Shown here one piece after another: positions 34,933 through 48,600 of a DNA stretch of 64,000 nt. The position numbers and the translations under genes were made by a program. The stretch lies in contig NC_079885.1 in NCBI RefSeq assembly GCF_029227915.1, positions 22,507,001 through 22,571,000 of the forward strand, written 5' to 3'. The notes beneath the pieces are model-generated. The model was not told where the DNA came from and searched no databases. It worked only from the letters and a program-made list of their open reading frames with translations. The DNA comes from Hydractinia symbiolongicarpus (taxonomy: Eukaryota; Cnidaria; Hydrozoa; Anthoathecata; Hydractiniidae). How positions within the stretch are numbered: position 1 is the first letter of the stretch; each line of letters begins with the position of its first letter.

Positions 34933-36415
34933 TATTTCACTTCAGTATATCTATATAACAAATAAATAATTTTCCAGACCAACCATAAGGAAAATAGTAG
35001 GTAGGATAAATCCACAGGTTCACCTGTCTTTTATATGTGACATTTTTTAATTGTTGATTCGTTCCTTATTCCTGAGTATAAAATGTGGAGAGATAGATAT
35101 ACTGCAGATATTATTATAATAATCAAATTAAAATACTTATAGGGTAACCATTCCCTGGAAATCATTTCAAATTCGTATAACAAGTTATGTTAATTAAAAA
35201 ATGAAACAACATGAAGCAACAATGAAACTGCACGGAAGTTTTTTCTTGAAAAGATCTTGGAGAAAATCTCTAAGGTGAAACAAAAATCTAGCTCTGCTTT
35301 TTTACTTATTGTCTAGCTCTTTCTAAAAAACTTCTGAACCTTCTTTCCCTATCTTTTTACAACATCATAATCTATTTACCAAAAATTGCAACATTTGCCA
35401 GTTTTATTTGTATGCTACATATATGTTCACGTGTACGTTGGTGTTGTGCACAAAATTAGTTGTCATGTACGCAAATGTGTGCAAAGAAACCACATCATAC
35501 AATCCCTCTATTTTATTCTGAAATGACAAATATATAGCAATATTGTGGTAAAAAAGTATTGAAAGCAGTTGGTGTCCATTTATTTGAAATTGTATAAATT
35601 TCAATAGCTTTCGTGATTGCAGTTATGCTAGAATTCAGGGTGAGATTAAAATCAGCTTTCAATTTTAATAGTAGTGAACGTATGAACAAAATTCCTCCCA
35701 ACCTCACAAAAATTGTGTAATGTGGTTTTTTAAGGGTTACCTCCCGCAAAAAAATAAAATTAATTGCATATGAAAGAGCTTGAAAGGTTGCCTAATTTGA
35801 ATATTTTTTTTCTTAATTGGTTCTTTGTAATTTGGAATAAGAAGATTCACTAATTATGTATGATGTCTTGAGTGCTCTGCGAGGGTGATATATTCAACAT
35901 TTTCGACAAGCCATATATAGTTAAAAATGTTTTCTGGCCGTTCACTTTGACGAATTTTAAAAATTTCACATAAACTTCAATCTTTAGTTACCATAATTAC
36001 GTTAAATGCTAACTCATGAAATCAAATTTCGCATACATAGCGCAACTTAAAAGACAAATATCTCGAGAATGGATAAAGATTTTTCAAAAAAAAAAAGATT
36101 TCTAGAGAACCTTCTTGATAAAACACACTCCTAATTAGTAATAAGTTTAATGTCTTCATGCTGCAAATACATTTTACCCCATGTCAAAAATTGGTCCTGG
36201 GTCATCAATTTACAGGGCAGTATCTCAAAAGATAGGACAGTGCGTTTAAGGATGGGCCACTGTGTTCAAAGATGGTTCATCCTATCCCAACTATCAACAC
36301 TTTGACATTATTAGCAACAGGAAGCAGCAGAATAAAATCTTATTAGAACAAATAAAAATATAATAATTGATTTTTTCTTTATCTTTGTGCTACAGAAATT
36401 ATTATATATAATAAT
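34933..36415. other. Intergenic stretch with a solo TTACCTCCCG end
   Basis: No gene seen. At 35736-35758 TTACCTCCCGCAAAAAAATA matches the terminal motif of the element at 16.88 kb. Its partner end is not visible nearby. Confidence 0.35.
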
Positions 36416-36600
36416 GGCGCCACAGTTCAGTGGTTATCACTCTTGCACTTTGTGGGTGAGACCGGGGTTCGGTTCTCCTCGGCAGCAATTCAATACAGGC
36501 AATACACCTTCACGATAATTCAGGAAAACACTCTATCGCAGCTTAGTTTGCGATCTGAAGAGGTACACATCACACTTTTATAAGAGTTTACTAAGGAGAA
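36416..36600 (+). mobile_element. tRNA-derived SINE candidate
   Basis: Positions 36416-36486 look tRNA-like: an A-box region AGTTCAGTGGTTATCAC, a B box GGGGTTCGGTTCTCC and partly pairing ends (GGCGCC, GGCAGC). A non-tRNA body follows (CAATACAGGCAATACACCTT and on). The 3' end is not defined. Copies elsewhere in the genome would be needed to confirm it. Confidence 0.5.
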
Positions 36601-36884
36601 AACACGTTCTTTCGTAATAACTTTTCTTGTCGCGTTTTGTTATTAATGAAAAGTACCTATAAGTTGTATCTTATTATTATTACCGTTTCCTGAAAATTTG
36701 AAAGAAATTGATAGAAAGAAAGGTAAAAAACTGAAGAAAACAAGCCTTTGTCCCTAACAAACTTATAAAAACATGTTTTTCACCTCTTTTCTTTTTGATA
36801 TTGTAAAACGATGGAGAGCTGTAAGGAACGCATGTACAGTTGAATTATCATAAAGGTGCATTGAATATTACCATAGCCCGAGTT

Positions 36885-38079
36885 AAACCAGGTCATGTGA
36901 TGGTTCAGTCTATGTACAGCAATGCTAGAAGTCGTGTCAGGATTAACGATTCACTTAGTGATGAATTTAGTGTAAATGTTGGTGTACATCAGGGTTCTGT
37001 ACTTAGTCCTTTGTTGTTTATTCTAGTCTTAGAAGCGCTGTCGATGGAGTTCAGAACAGGTTGTCCATGGGAGTTATTGTATGCAGATGATTTGGTTCTC
37101 ATAGCAGAGTTGATGGAAGAATTAGTTGAAAAGTTTGAGAAGTGGAAGAAAGGACTAGAAGAGAAAGGGCTGAAGGTAAACACAGCAAAGTCTAAAGTCA
37201 TGATAAGTAGCATTGCAGCCAAGTGTGACCTTGTAGTTGGAAAGTGGCCTTGTGGAGTTTGCAGGAAAGGGGTTGGTAGTAACTCAATTTTTTGTCAGAC
37301 TTGCAAGCATTGGGTACATAAGAAGTGCAGTAGTATTAGTGGAAGGTTAAGAGCTGACATACAGTTTGTATGCAAGCGTTGCAAAGGTGAGATTATAGAG
37401 AATGAAGTATTTCCAGCTTTAATGATGTACAACAGTGGCTCGTTAAAGATAGTTAAGAGCTTCTGTTACTTAGGTGATATGTTGGGCAGTGAAGGGGGTG
37501 TTGGAAGAAGTGTTACTTGCAGGATAGGTTCTGCTTGGAAAAAGTTTAGAGAGTTACTTCCTTTATTGACTAGCAGAGTCCTGTCAATTGAGGTAAAAGG
37601 TAGGTTGTATGAGGCCTGTGTAAGAAGTGTTATGTTGTACGGTAGTGAGACATGGGCAGTGAAGCAGGAAGATCTTGACCGTTTAGAAAGGAATGATATG
37701 AGAATGGTTAGGTGGATGTGTAATGCCAGTCTGAGAGACAGAAAGAGTTCAGATGAGCTAAGAAGCAGGCTAAGTCTCTGTAGAATTAAAGATGTTATCC
37801 AGATAAGAAGATTGAATTGACTGGGGCACTTGAAAAGAATGGAGGAGGATAATTGGGTAAGAAAGTGTAGAGACTTAATAGTTCCTGGGGCAAAGCCCAG
37901 AGGCAGACCGAGAAAGACTTGGCAGGAGGTTATAAGGACAGACTTGATAGAGAGGAAGTTGAGTTTAGATCTAACACAGTCTAGATCAGATTGGAAGAGG
38001 GTCATTAATATACCCCGTCCAACCCATGCTAGCATGGAAAACGGACGTTAAGCCGAGAATGATGATGATGATGATGATG
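36885..38079 (+). mobile_element. 5'-truncated non-LTR retrotransposon, copy 1
   Basis: An open frame carries the second half of a reverse transcriptase: GVHQGSVLSPLLFILVLEAL and the active-site YADD at 37080-37091. A Cys/His-rich PHD-like finger follows at 37251-37385 (CGVC, FCQTC, HKKC, CKRC), then the downstream region with SFCYLGDMLG and YGSETWAV. A TGA at 37818-37820 interrupts the frame (RRLN, stop, LGHLKRM), which then continues to THASMENGR. The element ends in a (GAT)n tail at 38059-38079, a type of 3' end known from RTE-like LINEs. The endonuclease and early palm motifs are missing, so this copy cannot move by itself. Clade not assigned. Confidence 0.8.
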
Positions 38080-38639
38080 TGAGGGAAAATGGGAGATGGC
38101 GCACTGTGTGGGCGGTTGGATGTTAAAGGGAGTTGTCTGGCAGAGCAGACTGACCCTAATTGAGTTTGCATAAGGCCACCTAGCCCGGGTTTCTGACGCT
38201 CTCTGCATTACAGGGACTACACAGTACAGTGGCGCCAAAAGTAGAAAGAATCCAAAGTATAAGTCAAACAGGAGAGCCTCAGGTGGACCCTCCTTGAATT
38301 TGAATTTACGATCTGAATTCACGTCGCTGATTGGCTGAAATTTTAATTGACAGCGTGAACAAAAAAAATACAAACAAGTTGTCACCGATGCAAATTCAAC
38401 GAGCCTCAACCTAATCAACCTAGACCCCAACGTTAGTTAACTTTATTTGTTTAAGTTATTGAGAATTAAGTAATAAGATGTTCAACTGGTGCCGTCTAAT
38501 ATACATATGAATAGAGGGCAGCTGTTGAGGATGGTTTCCATGATTATTAGCTGTTAGGGTAGTTTGTTTTTGCTTTTTAATAAATAATTCTGTTTATTGT
38601 CATTTCTTTCATTCTTATGCAGTCTTCAAATTTTAGATA

Positions 38640-39315
38640 TATTTGCTTCGGTAAATAATTGCCGAAGTAACTTTGCAATTTTTCAAAATCACTTCGGCAG
38701 TCCTTCGGCAGAAAGACAATGGTCAAAAGCACTGAAAACCTTCGGCAATTGCCTTGGCAGACTTCAGCACTTTCTTCGGCACTTTTTAAAATGAAAAAAA
38801 ATTAAATATGATGCCAAGCCTTAAAGAGTATCAAACATCAATAAATGCAGCTGAGTTAATCCTGATGTTTTTGTTTTTCTTGGAAACGATAATACCTTAC
38901 TTGGTCACTCCACCATATTGAACCGCAGGCCGAACTGAATAAAACTATGGGGCCAATATTAAGTTTGTCAACACAGTGCAGTGCATTGGTTGAAGGGATT
39001 GTGTTGTCTACCTTCACGTCGTTTAAGGGTTTTACAAAATTCTCCCTTAAAAGAGAATTCGATAGCTGGGGGCATCGGGACTATATGTTTTTTATTTCTC
39101 GTCGTTTTCGAAGTGGGCAGTGGAAAGTTATTTGTGTCATTGTGGCGATATCTGTTTGATGAAATCTAGGAGTATGGATAATATGAATATTCATAAAAAA
39201 AGGGAAACTACAGCAGTCGACGATCGAGTTTTTCTTCGGCAATGCTATTGCCGAAGCAAAAGCTTTATAACTGCTAATACTTTGGCAATTACTTCGGCAA
39301 TTGCCGCGTGCTGAA
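38640..39315. repeat. TTCGGCAA/TTGCCGAA-rich palindromic repeat pair
   Basis: Two clusters, 38644-38775 and 39230-39312, are dense in CTTCGGCAA and TTGCCGAAG on both strands. The left start TTTGCTTCGGTAAATAATTG resembles the reverse of the right cluster (TTTGCTTCGGCAATAGCATT). This suggests a MITE-like element of about 0.7 kb with subterminal palindromes. Confidence 0.45.
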
Positions 39316-40374
39316 GCGAAATTCGAAGGCTGCTTATGTCATATTCCGTACTTCATAATTCCATTTTATTGCTTATAAAATGTTCATAAACACCCTACCT
39401 CCTGTAAATGGCTCTTGCTAATTGAGCAGGACATAGTGTACAACTAAAAAAAGAATAAGTAATGATGATAAACACCAGGCTCTTCCACAAGCTTTCTTTT
39501 TTACGTTCTTTGTGACCTCACATGCTCACATATACTATGAAAAAACAACTAGAGTTTCTTCAAAGAAATCCACCTATAGCATGTCCACAGCATTAAAAAC
39601 AAAGTGCTCACCAAACAGAGCGAACGAAGTAGCGCAGTTAAAAAATAAGTTTTGAAAAGGAAAGATACAGAGAGATTTCTTAAAAAAAGAGAAAAAAAGT
39701 CGACACAAGCACACTCATTGAGGTAAATCTGTATAATCGTATCATGTTGCAGTGAATTCATATGCTTGCTCTCGAAGGTTTGGTTTGTTAAACATGTGAA
39801 TAACATTGCATTTAGTATAAAATTTCATTTCAATTGCTGGAAGGCCTTTTTAAAAAGCTTCTTCGTTTTCTGATCACTGCTTCTATTCCCCCTACCATTT
39901 TTAAAGTGCCATAAAATTTCGCATAATTATGAGTAATTACAAAATTATGTGGGAAAAATTTTAAAAATTCAAAGTTCGTTTTTTTTAACTGTCAAAAATT
40001 CAAATCAGGGTCCACCTGACTCTTTTTTTCCCTCACTTAAAAACTGCAGAAGAAGAATTAGAAGAAAAAAAGACAAGTAGGCCGGGCTAAAGACCACCAT
40101 CATGTTCGCGTCCTGAAGATCCTGCAAAAATGAGTCAGGCAGTCGGGCATATTTTTCCCAGGATTTTCAGATTGGAGCAAGTAAATTCGTTCCCAGGGCC
40201 ACAAAACAGTATAGCGCTAACTCCACATCGTTTGCAGACCCTTTTTCACTGCCTTCCTGTAAACTGTCAGTAGCCACAGGAGTACCCTAAAGGGAAATAA
40301 TTTTTTACAGGAATTAATTTTTGCGAGTTTTTGTCAACACACTCAATCATAGTGCTGTGTTTTTCCTGCACGCG

Positions 40375-40430
40375 CAGAAATGGAGGTAACTTTTCCGCTT
40401 AGTTTGTTTACATTTTTACCTCCATTTCTG
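40375..40430. repeat. Perfect 15-bp hairpin with 26-nt loop
   Basis: CAGAAATGGAGGTAA at 40375-40389 is followed by its exact reverse complement at 40416-40430. Pairing weakens outside the 15 bp. Confidence 0.55.
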
Positions 40431-41483
40431 TGAGCACATTGGGCATTACATAATCACTTAGATACGTTGGCTGGGGCACTTGGTAAATATCGGGACTGTG
40501 ATTCCATGTATTTTGCGAAAATTAGTTCTCGCAAAATTTTTTTTTAGGACAAAGGAAGTCACACCTCAGTTTACCGTTGGCCACCCGCATGTATATTTAC
40601 TACCGCATAAAAAATTTCATTATTTAAAAAAATTTAATTACTGTCTTCACTTTCCCTCCAGAGAAAAAAATATGAACTAATGACTCAAAGAATATCTTAA
40701 TAAACCCCTCTGACATGCTTCACACATCACCACACCATCATCACTGAGGATTTCCAACAACAACTTGAATCACCGCGCATGTCGTCATGATTTATTTCCT
40801 GACCCTCCAATTTTAAGTCGGCCCTGAGCCACATTCTTTAACCTTGCATGAAAAAATTACTGAACCGGTATAGTAAAACATATTATAATAAAATAAATAA
40901 AAAAATAATTAAATATTCAATATATATATAAATGATGAACATATTCATCACAGTTCCACAAAGAATGAAATACACTCAATGCATCCTATTATAAGATATT
41001 GCTTAATTTCGATTGATGTCGCAATCAATTGAAAGCGTTCTTTTTTTGAATGTTTTCAAATATAATGTAATGTGTTAATTTAAATTTCGAAGGGCCTTTG
41101 TTCCAATGCGTGTCATACAAAGTTGTACGATCAAGCCTTGCCTCATTTGGATACATGTCCCACTCTCCAGAGGTTGACTTTTGGCACTGTAGTTCCGGTT
41201 CGGGCTTCGACGGTTTCGGGTTCAAGCTAGCTAGGCAGAGGGGCAAAATAATGAATAATGAAAATTTCCCGTATGGTACACCTGAGATACAGACGACGGT
41301 AAACGAGGTACAAATTCCTTCAACCTTAAACATCTTGCAAAAAGAATTTTCCGGTTTTTTTCCAACTTACCGACTCAGGTTTTTATTACTCAAAGTGAGT
41401 TGGGTGGAGGACGCGAACATAACGTATCTTTGATGGCAACCTAAGCTCAAAATATATATAGCTATCTATTTATTATCTATATA

Positions 41484-42126
41484 TGGCTCGTTAGAGATAG
41501 TTAAGAACTTCTGTTACTTAGGTGATATGTTGGGCAGTGAAGGGGGTGTTGGAAGAAGTGTTACTTGCAGGATAGGTTCTGCTTGGAAAAAGTTTAGAGA
41601 GTTACATCCTTTATTGACTAGCAGAGTCCTGTCAATTGAGGTAAAAGGTAGGTTGTATGAGGCCTGTGTAAGAAGTGTTATGTTGTACGGTAGTGAGACA
41701 TGGGCAGTGAAGCAGGAAGATCTTGACCGTTTAGAAAGGAATGATATGAGAATGGTTAGGTGGATGTGTAATGCCAGTCTGAGAGACAGAAAGAGTTCAG
41801 ATGAGCTAAGAAGCAGGCTAAGTCTCTGTAGAATTAAAGATGTTATCCAGATAAGAAGATTGAATTGACTGGGGCACTTGAAAAGAATGGAGGAGGATAA
41901 TTGGGTAAGAAAGTGTAGAGACTTAATAGTTCCTGGGGCAAAGCCCAGAGGCAGACCGAGAAAGACTTGGCAGGAGGTTATAAGGACAGACTTGATAGAG
42001 AGGAAGTTGAGTTTAGATCTAACACAGTCTAGATCAGATTGGAAGAGGGTCATTAATATACCCCGTCCAACCCATGCTAGCATGGAAAACGGACGTTAAG
42101 CCGAGAATGATGATGATGATGATGAT
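41484..42126 (+). mobile_element. 5'-truncated non-LTR retrotransposon, copy 2
   Basis: It aligns without gaps to 37436-38079 of copy 1 (constant offset 4,048) with only a handful of substitutions. It has the same in-frame TGA (41866-41868) and a (GAT)n tail at 42107-42126. The 5' break is at TGGCTCG, and flanks on both sides are unrelated to those of copy 1, so this is a separate insertion and not a segmental duplication. Only the sequence after the PHD-like finger remains. Confidence 0.8.
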
Positions 42127-42634
42127 ATGCGGGATCAAACCCAGAATCTCTTGGTGGACATAAAACTATCATTCCCCCCGCCCCCTAGTTCTGCAGCCAT
42201 GTAAAATATGCACACCTATCTATCCAATGAATCACCAAATGAAATCCTCACACAAAAATGGTTGTGATTGAAGATCTGTTTGCTATAGTCGCCCGGCTGT
42301 GGGACTGTGGGACGCCAGGACGATTTAAAAAAAAAACTTGCAGCTGGCGCACCATCTTTGAATTATATCTGGGCAGTTAATTTAAATTTGGGTACGCCTT
42401 CCGCCTGTAAGATTTTGGCTGCCAGAATTTAAATATTTGTATTTAGGCACATTTTTTCGAAACATTCGAAAAAATGGGAACGACTTCATTTAGCACCGGG
42501 CTAAGTGGTCCCGACACACGACGTACAACATAACTAGTACCCTTCATACTTTATCGATATTAAAAGTCCGACAGACGTTCAGTCATACTTCTCCAACCAA
42601 ATGGACCCGACAAATGAAACCGCATTATCCGACA
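42127..42634. other. Spacer between retrotransposon copy 2 and the satellite
   Basis: No gene, splice-consistent exon or repeat was recognised. Confidence 0.4.
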
Positions 42635-45600
42635 TCCTCTCTATATAACAAATACATATTTTTTCTGTCAATAATCCATAACCAACGTAATATCGCATAA
42701 TACTGCATAATACTGCATAATACCTTTATAATTCATAAAAAATACATAAATTTTCTGTCGATGGCCATACCAACGTAATATCGCATAATACTGCATAATA
42801 CTGCATAATACCTTCATAATTCAAAAAAAATACATAAATTTTCTGTCGATGGCCATACCAACGCAATATCGCATAATACTGCATAATACCTTCATAATAC
42901 TCTCTGTCGTTACATAAAAAATACATATTTTTTCTGTCGATGGCCATACCAACGTAATATCGCATAATACTGCATAATACTGCATAATACCTTCATAATA
43001 CATAAAAAATACATAAATTTTCTGTCGATGGCCATACCAACGTAATATCGCATAATACTGCATAATACTGCATAATACCTTCATAATTCATAAAAAACAC
43101 ATAAATTTTCTGTCGATGGCCATACCAACGTAATATCGCATAATACTGCATAATACTGCATAATACCTTTATAATTCAAAAAAAGTACATAAATTTTCTG
43201 TCGATGGCCATAACAACGTAATATCGCATAATACTGCATAATACCTTCATAATTCATAAAAAACACATAAATTTTCTGTCGATGGCCATACCAACGTAAT
43301 ATCGCATAATACTGCATAATACTGCATAATACCTTTATAATTCAAAAAAACTACTTAAATTTTCTGTCGATGGCCATAACAACGTAATATCGCATAATAC
43401 TGCATAATACCTTCATAATTCATAAAAAACACATAAATTTTCTGTCGATGGCCATACCAACGTAATATCGCATAATACTGCATAATACTGCATAATACCT
43501 TTATAATTCAAAAAAAGTACATAAATTTTCTGTCGATGGCCATAACAACGTAATATCGCATAATACTGCATAATACCTTCATAATTCATAAAAAACACAT
43601 AAATTTTCTGTCGATGGCCATACCAACGTAATATCGCATAATACTGCATAATACTGCATAATACCTTTATAATTCAAAAAAAGTACTTAAATTTTCTGTC
43701 GATGGCCATAACAACGTAATATCGCATAATACTGCATAATACCTTCATAATTCATAAAAAACACATAAATTTTCTGTCGATGGCCATACCAACGTAATAT
43801 CGCATAATACTGCATAATACCTTCATAATACTCTCTGTCGTTACATAAAAAATACAAAAATTTTCTGTCGATGGCCATACCAACGTAATATCGCATAATA
43901 CTGCATAATGCCTTCATAATACTCTCTATCGTTCCATAAAAAATACATATTTTTTCTGTCAATAATCCATAACCAACGTAATATCGCATAATACTGCATA
44001 ATACTGCATAATACCTTTATAATTCAAAAAAAGTACATAAATTTTCTGTCGATGGCCATAACAACGTAATATCGCATAATACTGCATAATACCTTCATAA
44101 TTCATAAAAAACACATAAATTTTCTGTCGATGGCCATACCAACGTAATATCGCATAATACTGCATAATACCTTCATAATACTCTCTGTCGTTACATAAAA
44201 AATACATATTTTTTCTGTCAATAATCCATAACCAACGTAATATCGCATAATACTGCATAATACTGCATAATACCTTTATAATTCAAAAAAAGTACATAAA
44301 TTTTCTGTCGATGGCCATAACAACGTAATATCGCATAATACTGCATAATACCTTCATAATTCAAAAAAAGTACTTAAATTTTCTGTCGATGGCCATAACA
44401 ACGTAATATCGCATAATACTGCATAATACCTTCATAATTCATAAAAAACACATAAATTTTCTGTCGATGGCCATACCGACGTAATATCGCATAATACTGC
44501 ATAATACTGCATAATACCTTCATAATTCATAAAAAATACATAAATTTTCTGTCGATGGCCATACCAACGTAATATCGCATAATACTGCATAATACCTTCA
44601 TAATACTCTCTGTCGTTACATAAAAAATACATATTTTTTCTGTCGATGGCCATACCAACGTAATATCGCATAATACTGCATAATACTGCATAATACCTTC
44701 ATAATACATAAAAAATACATAAATTTTCTGTCGATGGCCATACCAACGTAATATCGCATAATACTGCATAATACTGCATAATACCTTCATAATTCATAAA
44801 AAACACATAAATTTTCTGTCGATGGCCATACCAACGTAATATCGCATAATACTGCATAATACCTTCATAATACTCTCTGTCGTTACATAAAAAATACATA
44901 TTTTTTCTGTCGATGGCCATACCAACGTAATATCGCATAATACTGCATAATACTGCATAATACCTTCATAATACATAAAAAATACATAAATTTTCTGTCG
45001 ATGGCCATACCAACGTAATATCGCATAATACTGCATAATACTGCATAATACCTTCATAATTCATAAAAAACACATAAATTTTCTGTCGATGGCCATACCA
45101 ACGTAATATCGCATAATACTGCATAATACCTTCATAATACTCTCTGTCGTTACATAAAAAATACATATTTTTTCTGTCGATGGCCATACCAACGTAATAT
45201 CGCATAATACTGCATAATACTGCATAATACCTTCATAATTCAAAAAAAATACATAAATTTTCTGTCGATGGCCATACCAACGTAATATCGCATAATACTG
45301 CATAATACCTTCATAATACTCTCTGTCGTTACATAAAAAATACATATTTTTTCTGTCGATGGCCATACCAACGTAATATCGCATAATACTGCATAATACT
45401 GCATAATACCTTCATAATTCATAAAAAATACATAAATTTTCTGTCGATGGCCATACCAACGTAATATCGCATAATACTGCATAATACCTTCATAATACTC
45501 TCTGTCGTTACATAAAAAATACATATTTTTTCTGTCGATGGCCATACCAACGTAATATCGCATAATACTGCATAATACTGCATAATACCTTCATAATACA

Positions 45601-48600
45601 TAAAAAATACATAAATTTTCTGTCGATGGCCATACCAACGTAATATCGCATAATACTGCATAATACTGCATAATACCTTCATAATTCATAAAAAACACAT
45701 AAATTTTCTGTCGATGGCCATACCAACGTAATATCGCATAATACTGCATAATACTGCATAATACCTTTATAATTCAAAAAAAGTACATAAATTTTCTGTC
45801 GATGGCCATAACAACGTAATATCGCATAATACTGCATAATACCTTCATAATTCATAAAAAACACATAAATTTTCTGTCGATGGCCATACCAACGTAATAT
45901 CGCATAATACTGCATAATACTGCATAATACCTTTATAATTCAAAAAAAGTACTTAAATTTTCTGTCGATGGCCATAACAACGTAATATCGCATAATACTG
46001 CATAATACCTTCATAATTCATAAAAAACACATAAATTTTCTGTCGATGGCCATACCAACGTAATATCGCATAATACTGCATAATACCTTCATAATACTCT
46101 CTGTCGTTACAGAAAAAATACAAATATTTTCTGTCGATGGCCATACCAACGTAATATCGCATAATACTGCATAATGCCTTCATAATACTCTCTATCGTTC
46201 CATAAAAAATACATATTTTTTCTGTCAATAATCCATAACCAACGTAATATCGCATAATACTGCATAATACTGCATAATACCTTTATAATTCAAAAAAAGT
46301 ACATAAATTTTCTGTCGATGGCCATAACAACGTAATATCGCATAATACTGCATAATACCTTCATAATACTCTCTGTCGTTACATAAAAAATACATATTTT
46401 TTCTGTCGATGGCCATACCAACGTAATATCGCATAATACTGCATAATACTGCATAATACCTTCATAATACATAAAAAATACATAAATTTTCTGTCGATGG
46501 CCATACCAACGTAATATCGCATAATACTGCATAATACTGCATAATACCTTCATAATTCATAAAAAACACATAAATTTTCTGTCGATGGCCATACCAACGT
46601 AATATCGCATAATACTGCATAATACCTTCATAATACTCTCTGTCGTTACATAAAAAATACATATTTTTTCTGTCGATGGCCATACCAACGTAATATCGCA
46701 TAATACTGCATAATACTGCATAATACCTTCATAATACATAAAAAATACATAAATTTTCTGTCGATGGCCATACCAACGTAATATCGCATAATACTGCATA
46801 ATACTGCATAATACCTTCATAATTCATAAAAAACACATAAATTTTCTGTCGATGGCCATACCAACGTAATATCGCATAATACTGCATAATACCTTCATAA
46901 TACTCTCTGTCGTTACATAAAAAATACATATTTTTTCTGTCGATGGCCATACCAACGTAATATCGCATAATACTGCATAATACTGCATAATACCTTCATA
47001 ATTCAAAAAAAATACATAAATTTTCTGTCGATGGCCATACCAACGTAATATCGCATAATACTGCATAATACCTTCATAATACTCTCTGTCGTTACATAAA
47101 AAATACATATTTTTTCTGTCGATGGCCATACCAACGTAATATCGCATAATACTGCATAATACTGCATAATACCTTCATAATTCATAAAAAATACATAAAT
47201 TTTCTGTCGATGGCCATACCAACGTAATATCGCATAATACTGCATAATACCTTCATAATACTCTCTGTCGTTACATAAAAAATACATATTTTTTCTGTCG
47301 ATGGCCATACCAACGTAATATCGCATAATACTGCATAATACTGCATAATACCTTCATAATACATAAAAAATACATAAATTTTCTGTCGATGGCCATACCA
47401 ACGTAATATCGCATAATACTGCATAATACTGCATAATACCTTCATAATTCATAAAAAACACATAAATTTTCTGTCGATGGCCATACCAACGTAATATCGC
47501 ATAATACTGCATAATACTGCATAATACCTTTATAATTCAAAAAAAGTACATAAATTTTCTGTCGATGGCCATAACAACGTAATATCGCATAATACTGCAT
47601 AATACCTTCATAATTCATAAAAAACACATAAATTTTCTGTCGATGGCCATACCAACGTAATATCGCATAATACTGCATAATACCTTCATAATACTCTCTG
47701 TCGTTACATAAAAAATACATATTTTTTCTGTCGATGGCCATACCAACGTAATATCGCATAATACTGCATAATACTGCATAATACCTTCATAATACATAAA
47801 AAATACATAAATTTTCTGTCGATGGCCATACCAACGTAATATCGCATAATACTGCATAATACTGCATAATACCTTCATAATTCATAAAAAACACATAAAT
47901 TTTCTGTCGATGGCCATACCAACGTAATATCGCATAATACTGCATAATACCTTCATAATACTCTCTGTCGTTACATAAAAAATACATATTTTTTCTGTCG
48001 ATGGCCATACCAACGTAATATCGCATAATACTGCATAATACTGCATAATACCTTCATAATTCAAAAAAAATACATAAATTTTCTGTCGATGGCCATACCA
48101 ACGTAATATCGCATAATACTGCATAATACCTTCATAATACTCTCTGTCGTTACATAAAAAATACATATTTTTTCTGTCGATGGCCATACCAACGTAATAT
48201 CGCATAATACTGCATAATACTGCATAATACCTTCATAATTCATAAAAAATACATAAATTTTCTGTCGATGGCCATACCAACGTAATATCGCATAATACTG
48301 CATAATACCTTCATAATACTCTCTGTCGTTACATAAAAAATACATATTTTTTCTGTCGATGGCCATACCAACGTAATATCGCATAATACTGCATAATACC
48401 TTCATAATTCATAAAAAACACATAAATTTTCTGTCGATGGCCATACCAACGTAATATCGCATAATACTGCATAATACTGCATAATACCTTTAAAATTCAA
48501 AAAAAGTACTTAAATTTTCTGTCGATGGCCATAACAACGTAATATCGCATAATACTGCATAATACTGCATAATACCTTTATAATTCAAAAAAACTACTTA

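Larger units (their letters stand above)
38080..41483. other. Repeat-rich stretch between the two retrotransposon copies
   Basis: No gene is supported. An inverted pair TCAGGTGGACCCT (from 38279, and reversed ending at 40019) brackets 1.74 kb and could be ends of a degenerate element. TTCGGCAA clusters and a small hairpin are listed separately. Open frames at 41025-41433 on both strands (one with EARLDRTTLYDTHWNKGP) look somewhat protein-like but unidentified. Confidence 0.3.

Noticed and set aside
36840-36884. First 15-20 codons of the open frame before the LINE reverse transcriptase as part of the element
   Set aside because: They do not resemble RT sequence; the truncation point of the element appears to be near 36885.
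37466-38035. Minus-strand frame of 189 codons, duplicated at 41514-42083
   Set aside because: It is the antisense shadow of the LINE coding sequence in both copies.
41025-41433. Overlapping open frames on both strands as genes
   Set aside because: Neither has a recognised domain or splice support, and they overlap each other.
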